Positions 35,537 through 48,739 of a stretch of DNA of 64,000 nucleotides are shown here, piece by piece. Position 1 is the stretch's first letter; each line of letters begins with the position of its first letter. The stretch is from Epiperipatus broadwayi (Eukaryota > Onychophora > Udeonychophora > Euonychophora > Peripatidae), in assembly GCA_028023455.1 (NCBI GenBank), contig JAQFVV010006644.1, positions 413,001-477,000 on the forward strand, read 5' to 3'. Made by a program: the position numbers and the translations under genes. The notes beneath the pieces are model-generated. The model saw nothing but the letters and a program-made list of their open reading frames with translations. It was not told the DNA's origin and ran no database searches.

Positions 35537-36105
35537 CCTCTTTTTGATAGTTTATAAGTTTTATCATTAAGCAGATCTACAATTTTATTATGGTAAATGT
35601 CACGATCCATTACAACTGTGGCATTACCTTTATCAGCTGGAAGTACAACAATTGATTTGTCCGATTTTATATTATTTAATGCTTGTCTTTCTTTCTTTGA
35701 AATATTATTTTTAGGAAGCTTAGCTTTTTTAAAAATATTACAAATCTCAGCTCTAGCCAAATCAGCCGATGTAGAATCAATTTTGTCAAGAGCTGATTCA
35801 ACATTACAAACAATTTTCTCAAAAGCTATCCAGGAAGGTGTTAAAGCAAAATTGAAACCTTTTTCTAAAACCGAAATTTCATCTGTAGAGAGGACTTTCC
35901 TAGATAAATTATAAACAGTTTTTTGATTTGGATACATAATGTTTGGGGATTGTGTTCTAATTAGCATTTGCAATTTTTTCTTTTGCCTTGCTGTTACAAA
36001 TTCCGAATCTTTAAATGATCTAAAACTTGCAATACGATCAAAACTAGTCCACAGGATGTATTTTATTACTAAGGAATAAACGTAAATGTAGCAATACTTT
36101 ATCAA
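35470..36105 (-). pseudogene. PLE linker between N-terminus and RT
   Basis: It carries VYNLSRKVLSTDEISVLEKG and FNFALTPSWI, then a coiled segment and VLPADKGNATVVMDRDIYHN. These match the PLE pattern LS...L...E..VL..GL.F and the conserved PADKG..[VT]V block before the RT. The frame breaks into the RT near 35540. A plus-strand frame at 35597-35914 is its shadow. Confidence 0.85.
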
Positions 36106-36340
36106 TTTTGTCTAATTTTTTCCGAGTTTCTTTAATAAAAGAGTTTAAAATAATATTGCTAGTTTTTCTTAGAATTTTACTAACATTATAATTGTCCTTG
36201 TGAAACACAATTTTACAGCAAGTGGGTATAACATTGTGATTTTTGCACGCTAATAAAAAAGATAAATTACAAAGTAACTTACATTTCTTAATCCACGTTC
36301 TTTCAAATATACGAAGCTGTTTAAAAATTTCCTCCCCGTA
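36044..36340 (-). pseudogene. PLE N-terminal segment
   Basis: Minus-strand text from about 36340 reads EEIFKQLRIFERTWIKKCKL, then FLLACKNHNVIPTCCKIVFH, which parallels the [CR].N..IP pattern of PLE N-termini and the fragment at 1646-1933. The open frame extends upstream to 36427 only by running through the AT tract into an unrelated terminal-repeat fragment, so that extra part is not PLE protein. Confidence 0.7.
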
Positions 36341-36512
36341 TATATATATATATATGTAAATTAATAGTTTTTGGGGTGAACCATATAATATTTTCCATTT
36401 CATACCGATACTTCGATGGAATAGCATCCTCCATTATCTAACTTTTGAAAAAAAAAAAATTAGATATCAAACAAAAACGTAACTCATTGCAAGATAAGAA
36501 ATGAGATTCAAC

Positions 36513-36832
36513 TTAAAGTAATTCAGCATTCACAAACTGAGGCTTATCAAAATGTTTATTTCTCTCAGTTTTTTTACCTATTAATTTTAAGTTAATATTA
36601 GATAAAATAAGAGGTTTCCACATGGCTGGAATACGTTGTGCTTCATCAGCCCTATTTAAACCAGTAGGTCTTTTTAATCTTTCAATTGACTCTCTCATGG
36701 TTTTTAATCTTTCAATTGACTCTCTCATGGTTTTTAAATCATATCTTTCCAAATTAGCAAGTATTTTTGTATTGTCAGAATCAGGTTTGTGACCAGTTTC
36801 TAAAAAATGGGAAGTAAAAATTGATGTGCTAA
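36513..36832 (-). pseudogene. PLE-2 endonuclease C-terminal fragment (left arm)
   Basis: Frame with FTSHFLETGHKPDSDNTKIL then ANLERYDLKTMRESIERLK. The block KTMRESIERL is duplicated in tandem, and it continues KRPTGLNRADEAQRIPAMWK. The preceding terminal sequence (36357-36450) contains a GGATGCTATTCCATCGAAG-type relative of the hammerhead region. Confidence 0.7.
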
Positions 36833-36878
36833 TTATGAGAAATAAAAATTGGTGTGCCAATTTTTTGATTAAAAAAAA

Positions 36879-37241
36879 TAGCACATCAGTTTTTACTTCC
36901 CATTTTTTAGAAATTGATCGCAAACCTCATTTTGACAATACAAAAATACTTGCTAATTTGGAAAGATATGATTTAAGAACTATAAGAGAGTCAATTGAAA
37001 TATTAAAGAGACCTACTGGTTTAAATAGGGCTGATGAGGCACAACTATTCCAACTATGTGGAAACCTCTCATTGTATCTAATATTAACTTAAAATCAATA
37101 GGTGAAAAAACTGAGGCAAATAAACATTTTGATAAGCCTCATATTGTAAATGCTGAACTACTTCAAGCTAAATCTCATTTCTCATCTCACACTGAGTCCC
37201 ATTATTGTTTGAGATTTAACAATTATTCTTTCAAAAGTTAA
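36879..37241 (+). pseudogene. PLE-2 endonuclease C-terminal fragment (right arm)
   Basis: Plus-strand counterpart with FTSHFLEIDRKPHFDNTKIL, ANLERYDLRTIRESIE and KRPTGLNRADEAQ, lacking the tandem block. After a frame change at about 37056 it continues MWKPLIVSNINLKSIGEKTE. Terminal-repeat sequence follows to about 37335. Confidence 0.7.
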
Positions 37242-37337
37242 CCTTGATAATGGTGGATGCTAGTCGATCGGTATAAAATGAAAAATATTATTATGGTTCA
37301 GCCCAAAAGCTATTAATTTATCTACATCATACAACTG

Positions 37338-37345
<8 letters not shown>

Positions 37346-37387
<42 letters not shown>

Positions 37388-37391
37388 TTTT

Positions 37392-37433
<42 letters not shown>
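37346..37433. repeat. (AT)n tracts
   Basis: Two AT dinucleotide runs separated by a short T-rich spacer. They border the PLE palindrome on the right. Confidence 0.9.
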
Positions 37434-37435
<2 letters not shown>

Positions 37436-38340
37436 CATAAAAGAAATTTAGCTTCATTTCATAAAAAAGTTGAATGAAATTGGCAAAAAAAAAAAAAGAA
37501 TGACACACTGTTATGTTAGAAAAGTAGATAACACAGCAGATAAATATAATTTGAAGTATGTATTTAATAAGAATAAAATAATTATATAAGATATGAATTG
37601 AGAGCTTTTTTTAAATATCTATGCTTATGAAGTTAACCAAATAATATATTTATATATAAGACAACACCAATCTCTACATTGTCTAACACATTAAAAGAGA
37701 GTATCAAAAATATTATTATTGATAAATTATATTTAATAAAATCAAAATATACAAAAAATACAGAGCACTAAGATAACAAAATAGAAAAGGGTGTTTTTAA
37801 TGAGACATTATTATTCTGAAACAAAATTATAAACTAATACAAAATATTAGAAATTGCTATTATTTGATGAGAATTACTAGATCTTAAATTTAATTAATAT
37901 AAAATAACACAGATAATGAGTTTAATTGCAGTAGTAGTAATTACGATTTAGTAACTGAGAATAGTGAGTTAATATATTCACCACTTAGCTCTCAATAAAC
38001 CATTTTTATTAAATGAATAATAATAAATAATTAGATTGCTAATGACAGATTCAGAATTTTAAAACATAGAAATGGTCCTGATAGAAACTAAATGATAAAT
38101 TTTATTAAATATTTATAAATTAAACTAGCCTATCAAAATTTTACATTTCAATTTAATAATAGATAATCTTTCATCTATTTTATATTTACTTTATATTTAA
38201 TATTAAACATTTATTTATTTTATAATTTCCTCATTTTCTTGACACTCTCTTGTGGAATATTTTTATAATTGGAGAACCTCATTTCATTAATTGCAATTAA
38301 TAATAGTTTTTAAAAACAGAGTAATAATTTTGCATCATTA
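37434..38340. other. AT-rich stretch, nothing recognised
   Basis: No supported gene, RNA or named repeat. Confidence 0.6.
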
Positions 38341-38370
38341 TCATCATAATAATAATAATAATAATAATAA

Positions 38371-38548
38371 TATTACATTCAAATATCAGCCTTTCATGCT
38401 AATTGTGCATACGCTTTGCGAGTGTTAATAATAAACGAATACTTTCTCACCAATACAGGATATAGTATTTATGCAGGAATAAAAGCGTGAAAGGCTGATA
38501 TTTGAATGTAATACAATTGTTTACATACGCTATATAAAATAAATGCTT

Positions 38549-38549
<1 letters not shown>
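38371..38549. mobile_element. Fold-back TIR element (family F), short copy
   Basis: It begins ATTACATTCAAATATCAGCC and ends with the inverse, followed by ACAATTGTTTACATACGC..AAATGCTT. The same terminal inverted repeat recurs at 54329-54894 and 63303-64000. The left outer part of the TIR is missing, replaced by an (AAT)n run. There is no ORF. It is a non-autonomous DNA element. Confidence 0.75.
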
Positions 38550-39800
<1,251 letters not shown>

Positions 39801-39803
39801 ATA

Positions 39804-40162
39804 TGAAAAACAAAAAACAAGTTAAAAACTTGCTAACGCTTGTATTTATATCAACAGATGGCATTCTACCAAAAACACCGTCAAGTGTATGTTTACATAA
39901 ACGTCAGAGCATGCATTCACTATCTCTAACTTTAATTCCACTTTCAGATCATGATTTCAAGCTATTTGCTATCATCAGTGAAAGACAGGAATTTTAGAAA
40001 CTAGATCTAAACACAAACTCTGAGCGTTTATGAAACAGTTTCTATTCAGCTTGCAAGCATGAATCTTTTAGACATGTAATGTCTTCAAACTCAGCATAGC
40101 AAGCCATCTGTTGACATAAATACAAGCATTAGCAAGTTTTTAGCTTGTTTTTTTGTTTTTCA
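39804..40162. mobile_element. MITE with ~59-bp TIRs and TA target duplication
   Basis: TIRs 39804-39862 and 40103-40162 begin TGAAAAACAAA and are inverted copies with a few mismatches. TA flanks both ends (39802-39803 and 40163-40164), as for Tc1/mariner-type elements. The element is 359 bp. The frame at 39803-39997 has no transposase motif. Confidence 0.8.
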
Positions 40163-40255
40163 TAAATGTACCTTTGAGGTCTTTCTAGCAATGATATATA
40201 TTTCAGAGGCTTCTACTATGTGGTGATGCTGAACTGAGATCAGACCCATGTAGCT

Positions 40256-40522
40256 ATCTGGCTTGCTATGCTGAGTTTGAAGACATTATGTGTCTAAAAG
40301 ATTCATGCTTGCAAGCTGAATAGAAACTGTTTCATAAATGATCAGAGTTTGTGTTTAGATCTAGTTTCTAAAATTCCTGTCTTTCACTGATGATAGCAAA
40401 TAGCTTGAAATCATGATCTGAAAGTGGAATTAAAGGTAGAGATAGTGAATGCATGCTCTGACGTTTATGTAAACATACGCTTGACGGTGTTTTTGGTAGA
40501 ATGGCATCTGTTGACATATATA
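40256..40522. mobile_element. Inverted partial copy of the same MITE
   Basis: It is the reverse complement of about 39856-40111, starting within one TIR and ending in a short AT run in place of the outer TIR. Together with the full copy it makes a palindrome with ~255-bp arms and a ~145-bp spacer. Confidence 0.8.
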
Positions 40523-42100
40523 TATAGTACATTTTTATGATAGAATTGGAGTAGTTTATATATAGCTCTGATAATGCTATTTTTAATTACTTCTTTTGTA
40601 ATATAATACTTTTATAATTTTATTTGAAGAAGCATATAATGAAAATTTTGAATGTTTTTATATTCATGATAAATATATTCATTATATTTGACAAATTTTG
40701 TTTATAGCACTGATGAAAAGCTATTTTAATTTTCTATTACTTATTTGTTGTAAAATAGGATTAATTAAGGTAGCAAATTTCAAAATTTGTCAGGACCAAA
40801 TAATATGAATAACTGATTTTTTAAAACTTTATTATAAAACAGCAAGACAAATACATTATAATTACATTATATTTAGTTCAATTATGTAATTATCATTACC
40901 TTTATTTCTGCCACATCTTTTCATATTTATTTATTTTAAAGTAATCTCATGAAGTTATTTTTTTTAAATCCCTCTTTTTTATTATTATTTATTTTTATTG
41001 TCAAATATTAAAATAATATAATCAGTAATGTCTAGAAAATATTTTGTCTTATCTTAATATAAATTTAAAGCTATTTGGGATAAGCACATTAATTTCAGCA
41101 CATACACTATACTAAAAAAGTTAATCACTCAAAAAAATTGAAGAAATAATAACGATCTAATAGAGTATTAATGTTAAAAAAAAGGTTTGCCATTGAGACC
41201 ATCAAATTATATTCATAGTATGTGAATAAAGATTTGAAAACAAAGTAGAAAAATTAATAAATCTGCTAGTTGTATGTGTATCATTATTGATGATTTTGTA
41301 AATAAATAAACCTATTCTAACCAAAAAAAAAAAGGAAAGATGATCTTTATGACTATTACATAAATTTAATCATTTAACAATTGACAATGACTTAGTTGAA
41401 CCTCTTTTATAACAAACATTGTTTTATGAAAAACTTCTGATCTTGGCTACATGCACTTCTTTTATTGTAGTCTATTTATAGCCATATTTTTTATAATATA
41501 TTATAAATAATCCTTATAATGTAAATGCAATTTATCTTTGTTGTAAAATTTTTTTTTTAAGATATTTTTTTTATCTAATTCAGATTTTCACATTATTATA
41601 AACAACCTTTAAATAAAATTTTCCCAGTAATTTTTTTATTATAGATTTTTGACTCATTTTTATATAATATGCGTGGAAGAGAAACAATCCAATATACAGT
41701 TAATTTAGATAAAGTAGTTATGTTTATATACCAGAATACATTATCTTAATAACTTATTTTATTTTGTTCTGGGTCTGATAATGAAGCCTATGTTCTTACA
41801 AAAAAATATCAAAATATTTAAACTGATCCACATTATGATTACAATAATATTCCAAATCAAGTTTTGCTAAAATATTTTTCTATTATTACTGAGACTAATA
41901 TGCATATTAGTTTATTGAACATTAACTACAAATCAATTTTTATAGGTCAAATTTGAACCATTAAACTCATTTTTTTCCAATAATAGGTTCAGATTATACC
42001 CCACATTCAAACTTATAATGCACCTTAATGCTTCTTTTATGAAAATGCATATAAACTACTTCAAAAATCATAGCCATAAACAACAAAAATCAGTGTTACA
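40523..42100. other. AT-rich stretch, nothing recognised
   Basis: No supported feature. Confidence 0.6.
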
Positions 42101-42103
42101 CAA

Positions 42104-42235
42104 AAGCTAAAACTCTCCATACAGTAGTGCCACCAGTGCAAGCCAGAATAATCAACGGAGAGTTTAGTCTCTGTGTAAACAGCTTGTGTAAGCATAAGAA
42201 GTGGTGATCATGTGATGTTTAGTGATTAAAAATCA
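42104..42235. mobile_element. Partial fold-back element (family G)
   Basis: It contains AAACTCTCCATACAGTAGTG and, further on, the inverse of CACTAAACATCACATGATCA. Both sequences also occur at 44220-44532. It is a rearranged or truncated relative of that palindromic element. Confidence 0.65.
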
Positions 42236-44216
42236 GTGTTAGAATTGGTATTCATTTCTGATTAATCCAGTTTTCATTTTAAATGTTTTGGATATTTCTT
42301 CATCATAGTAATGCTGCCTCTCTTATGTTATTATGTAAACAACTTACAACATGAATAAATGTACAAAACATACATTTTTAAATATTGATAACTTAGAAAA
42401 ATGCTTTCAATAAATTACAAAAAGATATATAAATCACACTTTTGTTTATTACATTTTCCCCCACAATTGTCAGACAACAAAACTATATTTGCATTGAATG
42501 ATTTTTAATTGTTACATTCACTAAATCTTTGATAATAACTCATTTATGACTATAAGTAATATTGTTATTTAACTCCATAACAGATGGTGTAAATATAATG
42601 GAAATATGATGTTCTATTACAATTACTACAGTTTTTCAACTTTATTTAATTTTATAAATTGCAGTAACAGTATATTACTTAAAAACAATTATTTATGAGT
42701 TTATATTATTTTAAATATTTATGATAATTTTAAGGATGATATAATCACCACTATATTTTAAAACATCTCCAGGAATTCCATCCAGAGCATAACCCCCAAA
42801 TCTGCTATTATCAACTGGATATTTTTTTCTAAATTTGAATCTATAAGCTGGTATATCATTAAATGTAATCACATGAATACATGTATCATTATCCAAAAGA
42901 TAAAAGTTTATCAAAACATATCTTTCACCTATTCAAAATACAATATTTTTAAATAAAATAAATGTCATCCACTATTTTACTAAGGTTATGACATTCATTG
43001 ACAAGTTTTAAAGTTACTACAAATTGCAACTCATTGTATTATTTTTTTCTTGTTGCATTTTTACATATATATAAATTACATTAGATATTCTTATTAGGCA
43101 ATTAAATTGTATTTTTAAATTCTAATAATGTTCAATAAAGTAGAGGCCGTCCCCATCAAGTCATTGATAATATAAAGCAAAGTAAAACATTTTTTGTTAT
43201 TATTTACTTTTAATAAATATTTCATATAGTTCCAAAAATATACTATATGCTAAAGCAGGCAATGGGTATTAGATGTTACGATACATCTACTGTTTTTCAT
43301 TAAACATTGTTTAATTTTTTTTCTTTTGATGAACTCATAAACATATTTAATCTTTTTAATATTAAAATGGAGCCAAGTGATTTTTTTTAAAAAAGTGAAT
43401 CGTCAAATTTTTAAAAATTAGGTTTGGAATATTTTCTACATTTTAATTTCATTATATTTTAAACTTTGAACATATTAAATTAATCTAGGGGTATCAACAA
43501 CTTGGACCTATAAGTGCTCCTATAATATTTAATCCTTTTACATTTTGAAATCTAACTATAATAAAATCTTTAAGATCAATTATCCTGAATATGTATAATA
43601 GATATTTTTAACTTCTTCTATAATGATTTTCTTTAAAAAAGGAATGCACAATAATTAATCTATATGTGAGCTCATCCATAATTTACACACCAACAGATGT
43701 CTAATTCATAGAGCAAAAAATATTTTTGTTAATTTTGATGACTGAATTTAATTCTCAAAAAACAAAAAAATGAGTAGCCATGTGTAATTTTTTTTATCTA
43801 TTAGTCTTTCATTGCTACATCTAAGAATAACCAAAATAACAAAGTATATTTCCAAAACATTCAACACTATACAGTTACATTTCTCTAGATGAATTGTCTG
43901 CCCACAAAAACTGTTATTAATATTTATGATTTATATATTTCTTTTGCAAAAATAAAAAAATAAAAAATTTTCTAAGAAGAGCTATATCTATAAATCTTGA
44001 TATAGTTTAACTACAACTATAATGTTACATTCAAATCTTAAAACATTACTATCAAATAAAATATAAATAATTTATTGCTGCCATAACAAGAACTTGTTAC
44101 AATTGCCTTTACTGTTAATAAAAGTATTTTTACAATTGAAATGAACAGGCCAATTTTAAACTGCCTTCTTTAGGTATTTTCAGATTTGTTGCCTAAGCAT
44201 ACAAACATTTTACTAT
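42236..44216. other. AT-rich stretch, nothing recognised
   Basis: No supported feature. The frame 42711-42914 has no family resemblance. Confidence 0.55.
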
Positions 44217-44280
44217 TAAAGGTTAAGTCACTAAACATCACATGATCACTATTTCTTATGCTAGCACATTACTGTTATTA

Positions 44281-44532
44281 AACAGGCAAAACTTTTCATA
44301 CAGTAGTGCCACTCAGTGCCAACCAGGATAATCAATGGATGCCAGAACGCTTGTGCATAAAATCCCCATCTAGTGCCTACTCATCCAATATCTCCAGACT
44401 AAGCCTGAAACTAGTCTGGGGATACTGGATGAGTAGGCACCAGATGTGTATTTTATGCACAAGTCTTCTGGAATCCATTGATTACCCTGGTTGGCACTGA
44501 GTGGCACTACTGTATGGAGAGTTTTGCCTGTT
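44281..44532. mobile_element. Palindromic fold-back element (family G)
   Basis: Arms 44281-44401 and 44412-44532 (about 121 bp) are inverted copies around a 10-base loop. AAAGGTTAAGTC occurs on both sides of the larger block (near 44219 and 44538), which could be a 12-bp target duplication. There is no ORF of note. The 44306-44500 frame only reads through the palindrome. Confidence 0.8.
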
Positions 44533-45374
44533 TTAATAAAGGTTAAGTCCTAATAATTGTACTGTCTCATTTTAAAATAAGTAATACAATCCTATTCAGC
44601 TAATTATTTTTTGCTGTCACTGTATATTTCAGGGATGTCCAAAACATTGACTGCAGTCTCTGAAAGTTTACTGTGTAATTTTTTTTTTTTTTTTGTAAAA
44701 TTTGCATCTAATTTATTTTAATGTAATTCTAAAACAGTAATTTTTTTTCTTCATTTTTTTTTTTTAAATTCGGGACCAGCTTTAGAAAATAATTATTTAT
44801 AAGTAATTTAAAATTGTAATTTAATAAATATTTTATAAAGTGACATGGACAAATTATAATACTAGAAGAAACTGAAGTAATTTAACCTTTTGTCTGATGA
44901 ATTTTCTTATTGGCCAGATTAAGTAAAAATTTGAGTGATTTGATCTGTTAAATATAGATCTAATCAGTTTCCTTTCTGAAATATATTAATGTTCAATAAT
45001 CAGAATTGTTATAATTTAGCTTCTAAAAATTGAATTATTTTACATTCAAATTGGTTAAATGTAACAAAAAATTTAAAATAATATTAATAACTGAAGAAAA
45101 ACATATGAAAAATAGCCTGCAGTAAAACAAATAAATTATATTTCAACGGATCATTACATAGGCCTGGCTGGTGATTTCTTGTGTCTTAGAAATCACTATA
45201 GCTGATTATTCATTTCTGTTGTCTTTTCTTCATCTAAAATTAATTTTAAATAAAAATCTAAATCTAGCCACATTATTAATCAACATAGTGTAAAAAATAG
45301 TCATAAAATCCATAAATATTTATAAAAATAGTTGTATCTTGCTAGCTATTATCAAATGTCATTGATATGCAAAT

Positions 45375-45756
45375 AGCGGTCAACATTATTCACTTGTCTT
45401 GAATAACAGTCAAATGCTATTCACTATTCCTTGATTATTTTTCTTATAAAATTTAGAAAATTTCAAATCAAAGTTTATATTTAAATAAACTAATGTAAAA
45501 CATTAATTATGAATATAAAGAAATATATTTATTTACATTCAAAATCTATTATGAAAGCAATAGTGGTCAATATTATTCACTTGTCATTAATAATGCTCCA
45601 GTGCTACTCACTTTTCCTTGATTATTCTCATTGTAAAACTTAAAAATTTTTGAATCAATCTTTATATTTGGGTAAATTAATTTAAGAATTTAATTATGAA
45701 TGTAAAAAATTATGAGAAATATATTTATTTATGTTCAAAATCTATTATGAAAGCAT
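45375..45756. repeat. ~190-bp tandem duplication
   Basis: Two adjacent diverged units sharing TATTCACTTGTC.T.AATAA, ..CCTTGATTATT.T, and TTCAAAATCTATTATGAAAG. Confidence 0.8.
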
Positions 45757-46028
45757 AAAACATTTGGGTTTGATTTCTGACCTTGACAGTTAGAAATTCC
45801 TGGAGAACAATAGCCAAAGTTGACAGTCAGTGCTTTGTGGCACTTTATAAGAGAAAATAGGTGGGACTATATACAATAGACTGCAATCATAAATTGATTT
45901 TTTGCAAAAAAATACTGCCAATAGTGGATGTTTTTGGAATTAAAATTTAAATACCAATAAAGCTATGAATTTATGATAAAATAAGCATAAAATAGCAAAA
46001 ATGTGACTAAAAATGACTGGTAGATGTT

Positions 46029-47998
46029 GCAAAATTTTTCTGGTTTTTGGTTCAAAGTCCCAAAAAAAATGTGGTCTCCTCAGATATACTTTCATCAAAA
46101 AAAAATTTGCCCCCAACATCTAAAAGTTTGGCCAGTCTGGTATATTTAATGCTTTGGACTATGCATACTTTACATATTCATGCATATTTGTATTAAAAAA
46201 ATATTGGAATCAAAATCATTATAGTGTAATTAAAATGGGAAATGTGGCTGCACAAACACAATTACATTGATACAATTAGAACAAAAAGTTAATGACGAAC
46301 ACATCTTTTGGAAATAAAGACTTATACCAACTGTTAGTGACTGAAGTCAGAAAAATAAAATAAAAAAGAGAAGAATTGAGTATTAAGTAAATGAAAAGGA
46401 GAAAGCTTATATTAGAAATAAAAATCAACTTTTGATGAACTAACACCGATCTACAGGACAATTGGTATTTTGAGTATTAGAAACGAAATAAATCTTTGAT
46501 GAATTAAAATTATGTGCTTCTCAGATGCAGTATCTATAATTTGTAAAAGAAATTCATATTTGAGATCATCCTACTATGAACTACAACTGCAAGAGAAATA
46601 CTTTTTTTTCATTGTGATATATTTTAGTTAGATATCCACTCATGAACAAACAATAATAAAATAATCAACAAGCAGTGTTGGTTAATATCTGGTATTTTCA
46701 AATAAATTTCTCGATTTTACACTGATTCAAATTCTTTATTGTGGTCATAACAAGCAATCGGTACTCTACAAGACCTTTAAAATAGACATATATCTTTGGG
46801 GAGATAAAATACTGACTTCTAAGTGCTAGTTAAATTTAATCCAATATATATATATATATAGTTATATGTCATATATGTGTATGTACTTAATATATGAATG
46901 TATGTTAAATTCTTTGTTCAAAAACATATATTGCAATTAAACAATCTTTGATTAACTTCAATGGTAGTTAGCAAATTTTTGCCATCCCCTACATCAAAAA
47001 CGTTAATGAGACTGCAATTTTTTTTGGGTTTCCGGTTCGAAGTCCTGAAAAAAAAAGTAGTCTCCTCAGATACACTTTCATCAAAAAAGTCGCCCCCCCC
47101 CCCAATGTCTAAAAGTTTGTCAACTTCTGGTATATTTAATGCTTTGGACAATACATACTTTAAATATTCATGCATATTTTTATTACAAAAAATATTGGAA
47201 TCAAAATCATTATAGTGTAATTACAATGGGAAATGTGGCTACACAAATACACAATTACATTGATATAATTAAAACAAAAAGTTAATAACAGACACATTTT
47301 TGGTGGTAAAGGCATATACCAAAAGTAAGTGATTAAAATCAGAAAAATAAAATAAAAAAAGAGAAGAGAGAATTGAGTATTAAGTAAGTAAAAAGGAGAA
47401 AGTTTATACTAGAAATAGGAATCAAGTTTGAGGAACGAATACTAATCTACAGGACAATTGCTATTTTGAGTATTAGAAACGAAACAAATCTTTCATGAAT
47501 TAAAATTATGTGCTTCTCAGATGCAGTATCTATAATTTGTAATAGAGACTCATATTTGAGATCATTCTACTAAGAACTCTAACTGCAAGGGGAGGTATTT
47601 TTTTTCATGTGATATATTCTAGTTAGATACCTACTCATGAACAAACAATAATCAAATAACTAACAATCAGTGTTGGTTAATGTCTGGTATTTTCAAATAA
47701 ATTTCGCGATTTTACACTGATTCAAATTCTTTATTGTGGTCATAACAAACAATCGGCACTCCACGAGACCTTTAAAATAAATATATATTTTTGGGGAGAT
47801 AAAATACTGACTTCTAAGCGCTAGTTAAATCTAATCCAATATATATAATTATATTCATATATGTGTGTATACTTAATATATGAATGTATGTTAAGTTCTT
47901 CGTTCAAAAACATATATTACAATTAAACAATCTTTGATTATCTTCAATGGTGGTTAGTAAATGTTTGCCATCCCCTACATCATAAGCGTTAATGAGAT
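46029..47998. repeat. 985-bp tandem duplication
   Basis: Units about 46029-47012 and 47014-47998 align along their whole length with scattered substitutions. Each contains AATCCAATATATATA, GCCATCCCCTACATCA and a TCTCCTCAGATA.ACTTTCATC block. The second copy has a run of about 12 C where the first has fewer. Confidence 0.85.
46918..47175 (-). other. Open frame spanning the duplication junction
   Basis: 85 codons: MHEYLKYVLSKALNIPEVDK, LLDIGGGGDFFDESVSEETT, then FDVGDGKNLLTTIEVNQRLF. Its first half lies at the start of unit 2 and its second half at the end of unit 1, so the joined frame exists only at the junction. The corresponding halves in the other unit copies are partly readable but broken. 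I do not recognise a family. It could be an eroded exon or transposon ORF. Confidence 0.3.
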
Positions 47999-48469
47999 TT
48001 TTATGTTATTAAGAGAGCATAAGAATACAGATTTTGTACTATTGGTTGCTACTCGAAGCAAAAGGAATATTTTTTATTAAAAAAAAAAAACAACGAAAAA
48101 CTTAATTTAGATTTTTTTAAAAAGAATATATATATACGCATTTAAATAATTTATATGTATACCACGTGACAAATTTTAACCAATTTTATACCACTTTAAA
48201 AATGGTTTATGATTAAAACAATGAATCCTATATTTCAGCTGTTAAATCAAATTTCTTTCTTGGTGGAGCGTATACAGGTGTAAAGGAATTTTTCAAATTG
48301 AAAATCAACGTTTAAAAATGTTTTACCTGCTTATTTAATTAATGACACACAGAGAGTAAAAAAATCTGCTGTTTGCATTTAGACGCAGTTGCATTTTTCG
48401 TTTTATATTTTCTTCAGTACTTAGTTTTTTTGTTTTGTTTACGAAGCTGAATTAAATTTCATGCAATAC

Positions 48470-48600
48470 TTAAAAGATGCTGCGTTTGTGTTGTTTTATA
48501 AAATGATTATGCAGAAGGGAAAAACCGAACTTGTTGATTGCTATAGACTGCCCGTCTTTTTCGCACTCCTCTTTTTCTGAAATCACATTCTCCAATCCTG
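48470..48600 (-). other. Possible short coding segment upstream of the promoter
   Basis: Minus-strand text MSGLENVISEKEECEKDGQS..KFGFSLLHNHFIKQHKRS is less AT-biased than usual for chance frames and lies just upstream of a plus-strand promoter, so a divergent transcript is conceivable. The poly-Lys start of the longer frame is only a T-tract. No family is recognised. Confidence 0.2.
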
Positions 48601-48739
48601 ACATCAAATCAATTAACGCATTTAAGCGTTTTTTCTTCTTTTTTTTTTTTGAAAAAAAAAACACACTTTTTCACGCTCTTTTTTCCCCCCATCACAATCA
48701 TCTGGCTATAAGTAAGCGTATAAATTGAAAAGCAGTATT

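Larger units (their letters stand above)
33849..36346 (-). mobile_element. Penelope-like element, nearly full length but inactivated
   Basis: On the minus strand, from 36346 down, it contains the N-terminal domain, linker, reverse transcriptase, GIY-YIG endonuclease and a terminal sequence with a hammerhead-like motif. AT dinucleotide runs flank both ends (about 36340-36356 and 33849-33862). At least three frame changes (near 36050, 35540 and 34500) break the single long ORF. Most codons are otherwise intact, so inactivation is not ancient. Confidence 0.85.
36357..37335. mobile_element. Palindrome of a second PLE's 3' end
   Basis: Two inverted copies of the same segment, endonuclease C-terminus plus terminal repeat, face each other across about 45 bp near 36833-36878. 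The left copy (36357-36832) is on the minus strand and the right copy (36879-37335) on the plus strand. Both encode KILANLERYDL..[MI]RESIE and KRPTGLNRADEAQ, a family different from the main PLE next door. Such inverted or tandem partial copies are typical of Penelope-like insertions. Confidence 0.8.

Noticed and set aside
35597-35914. Plus-strand 105-aa frame
   Set aside because: Shadow of the PLE linker coding strand on the minus strand.
44631-44690. Possible hAT-type terminal sequence (CAGGGATGTCCAAA...)
   Set aside because: It resembles hAT-like ends, but I found no matching inverted end or 8-bp target duplication.
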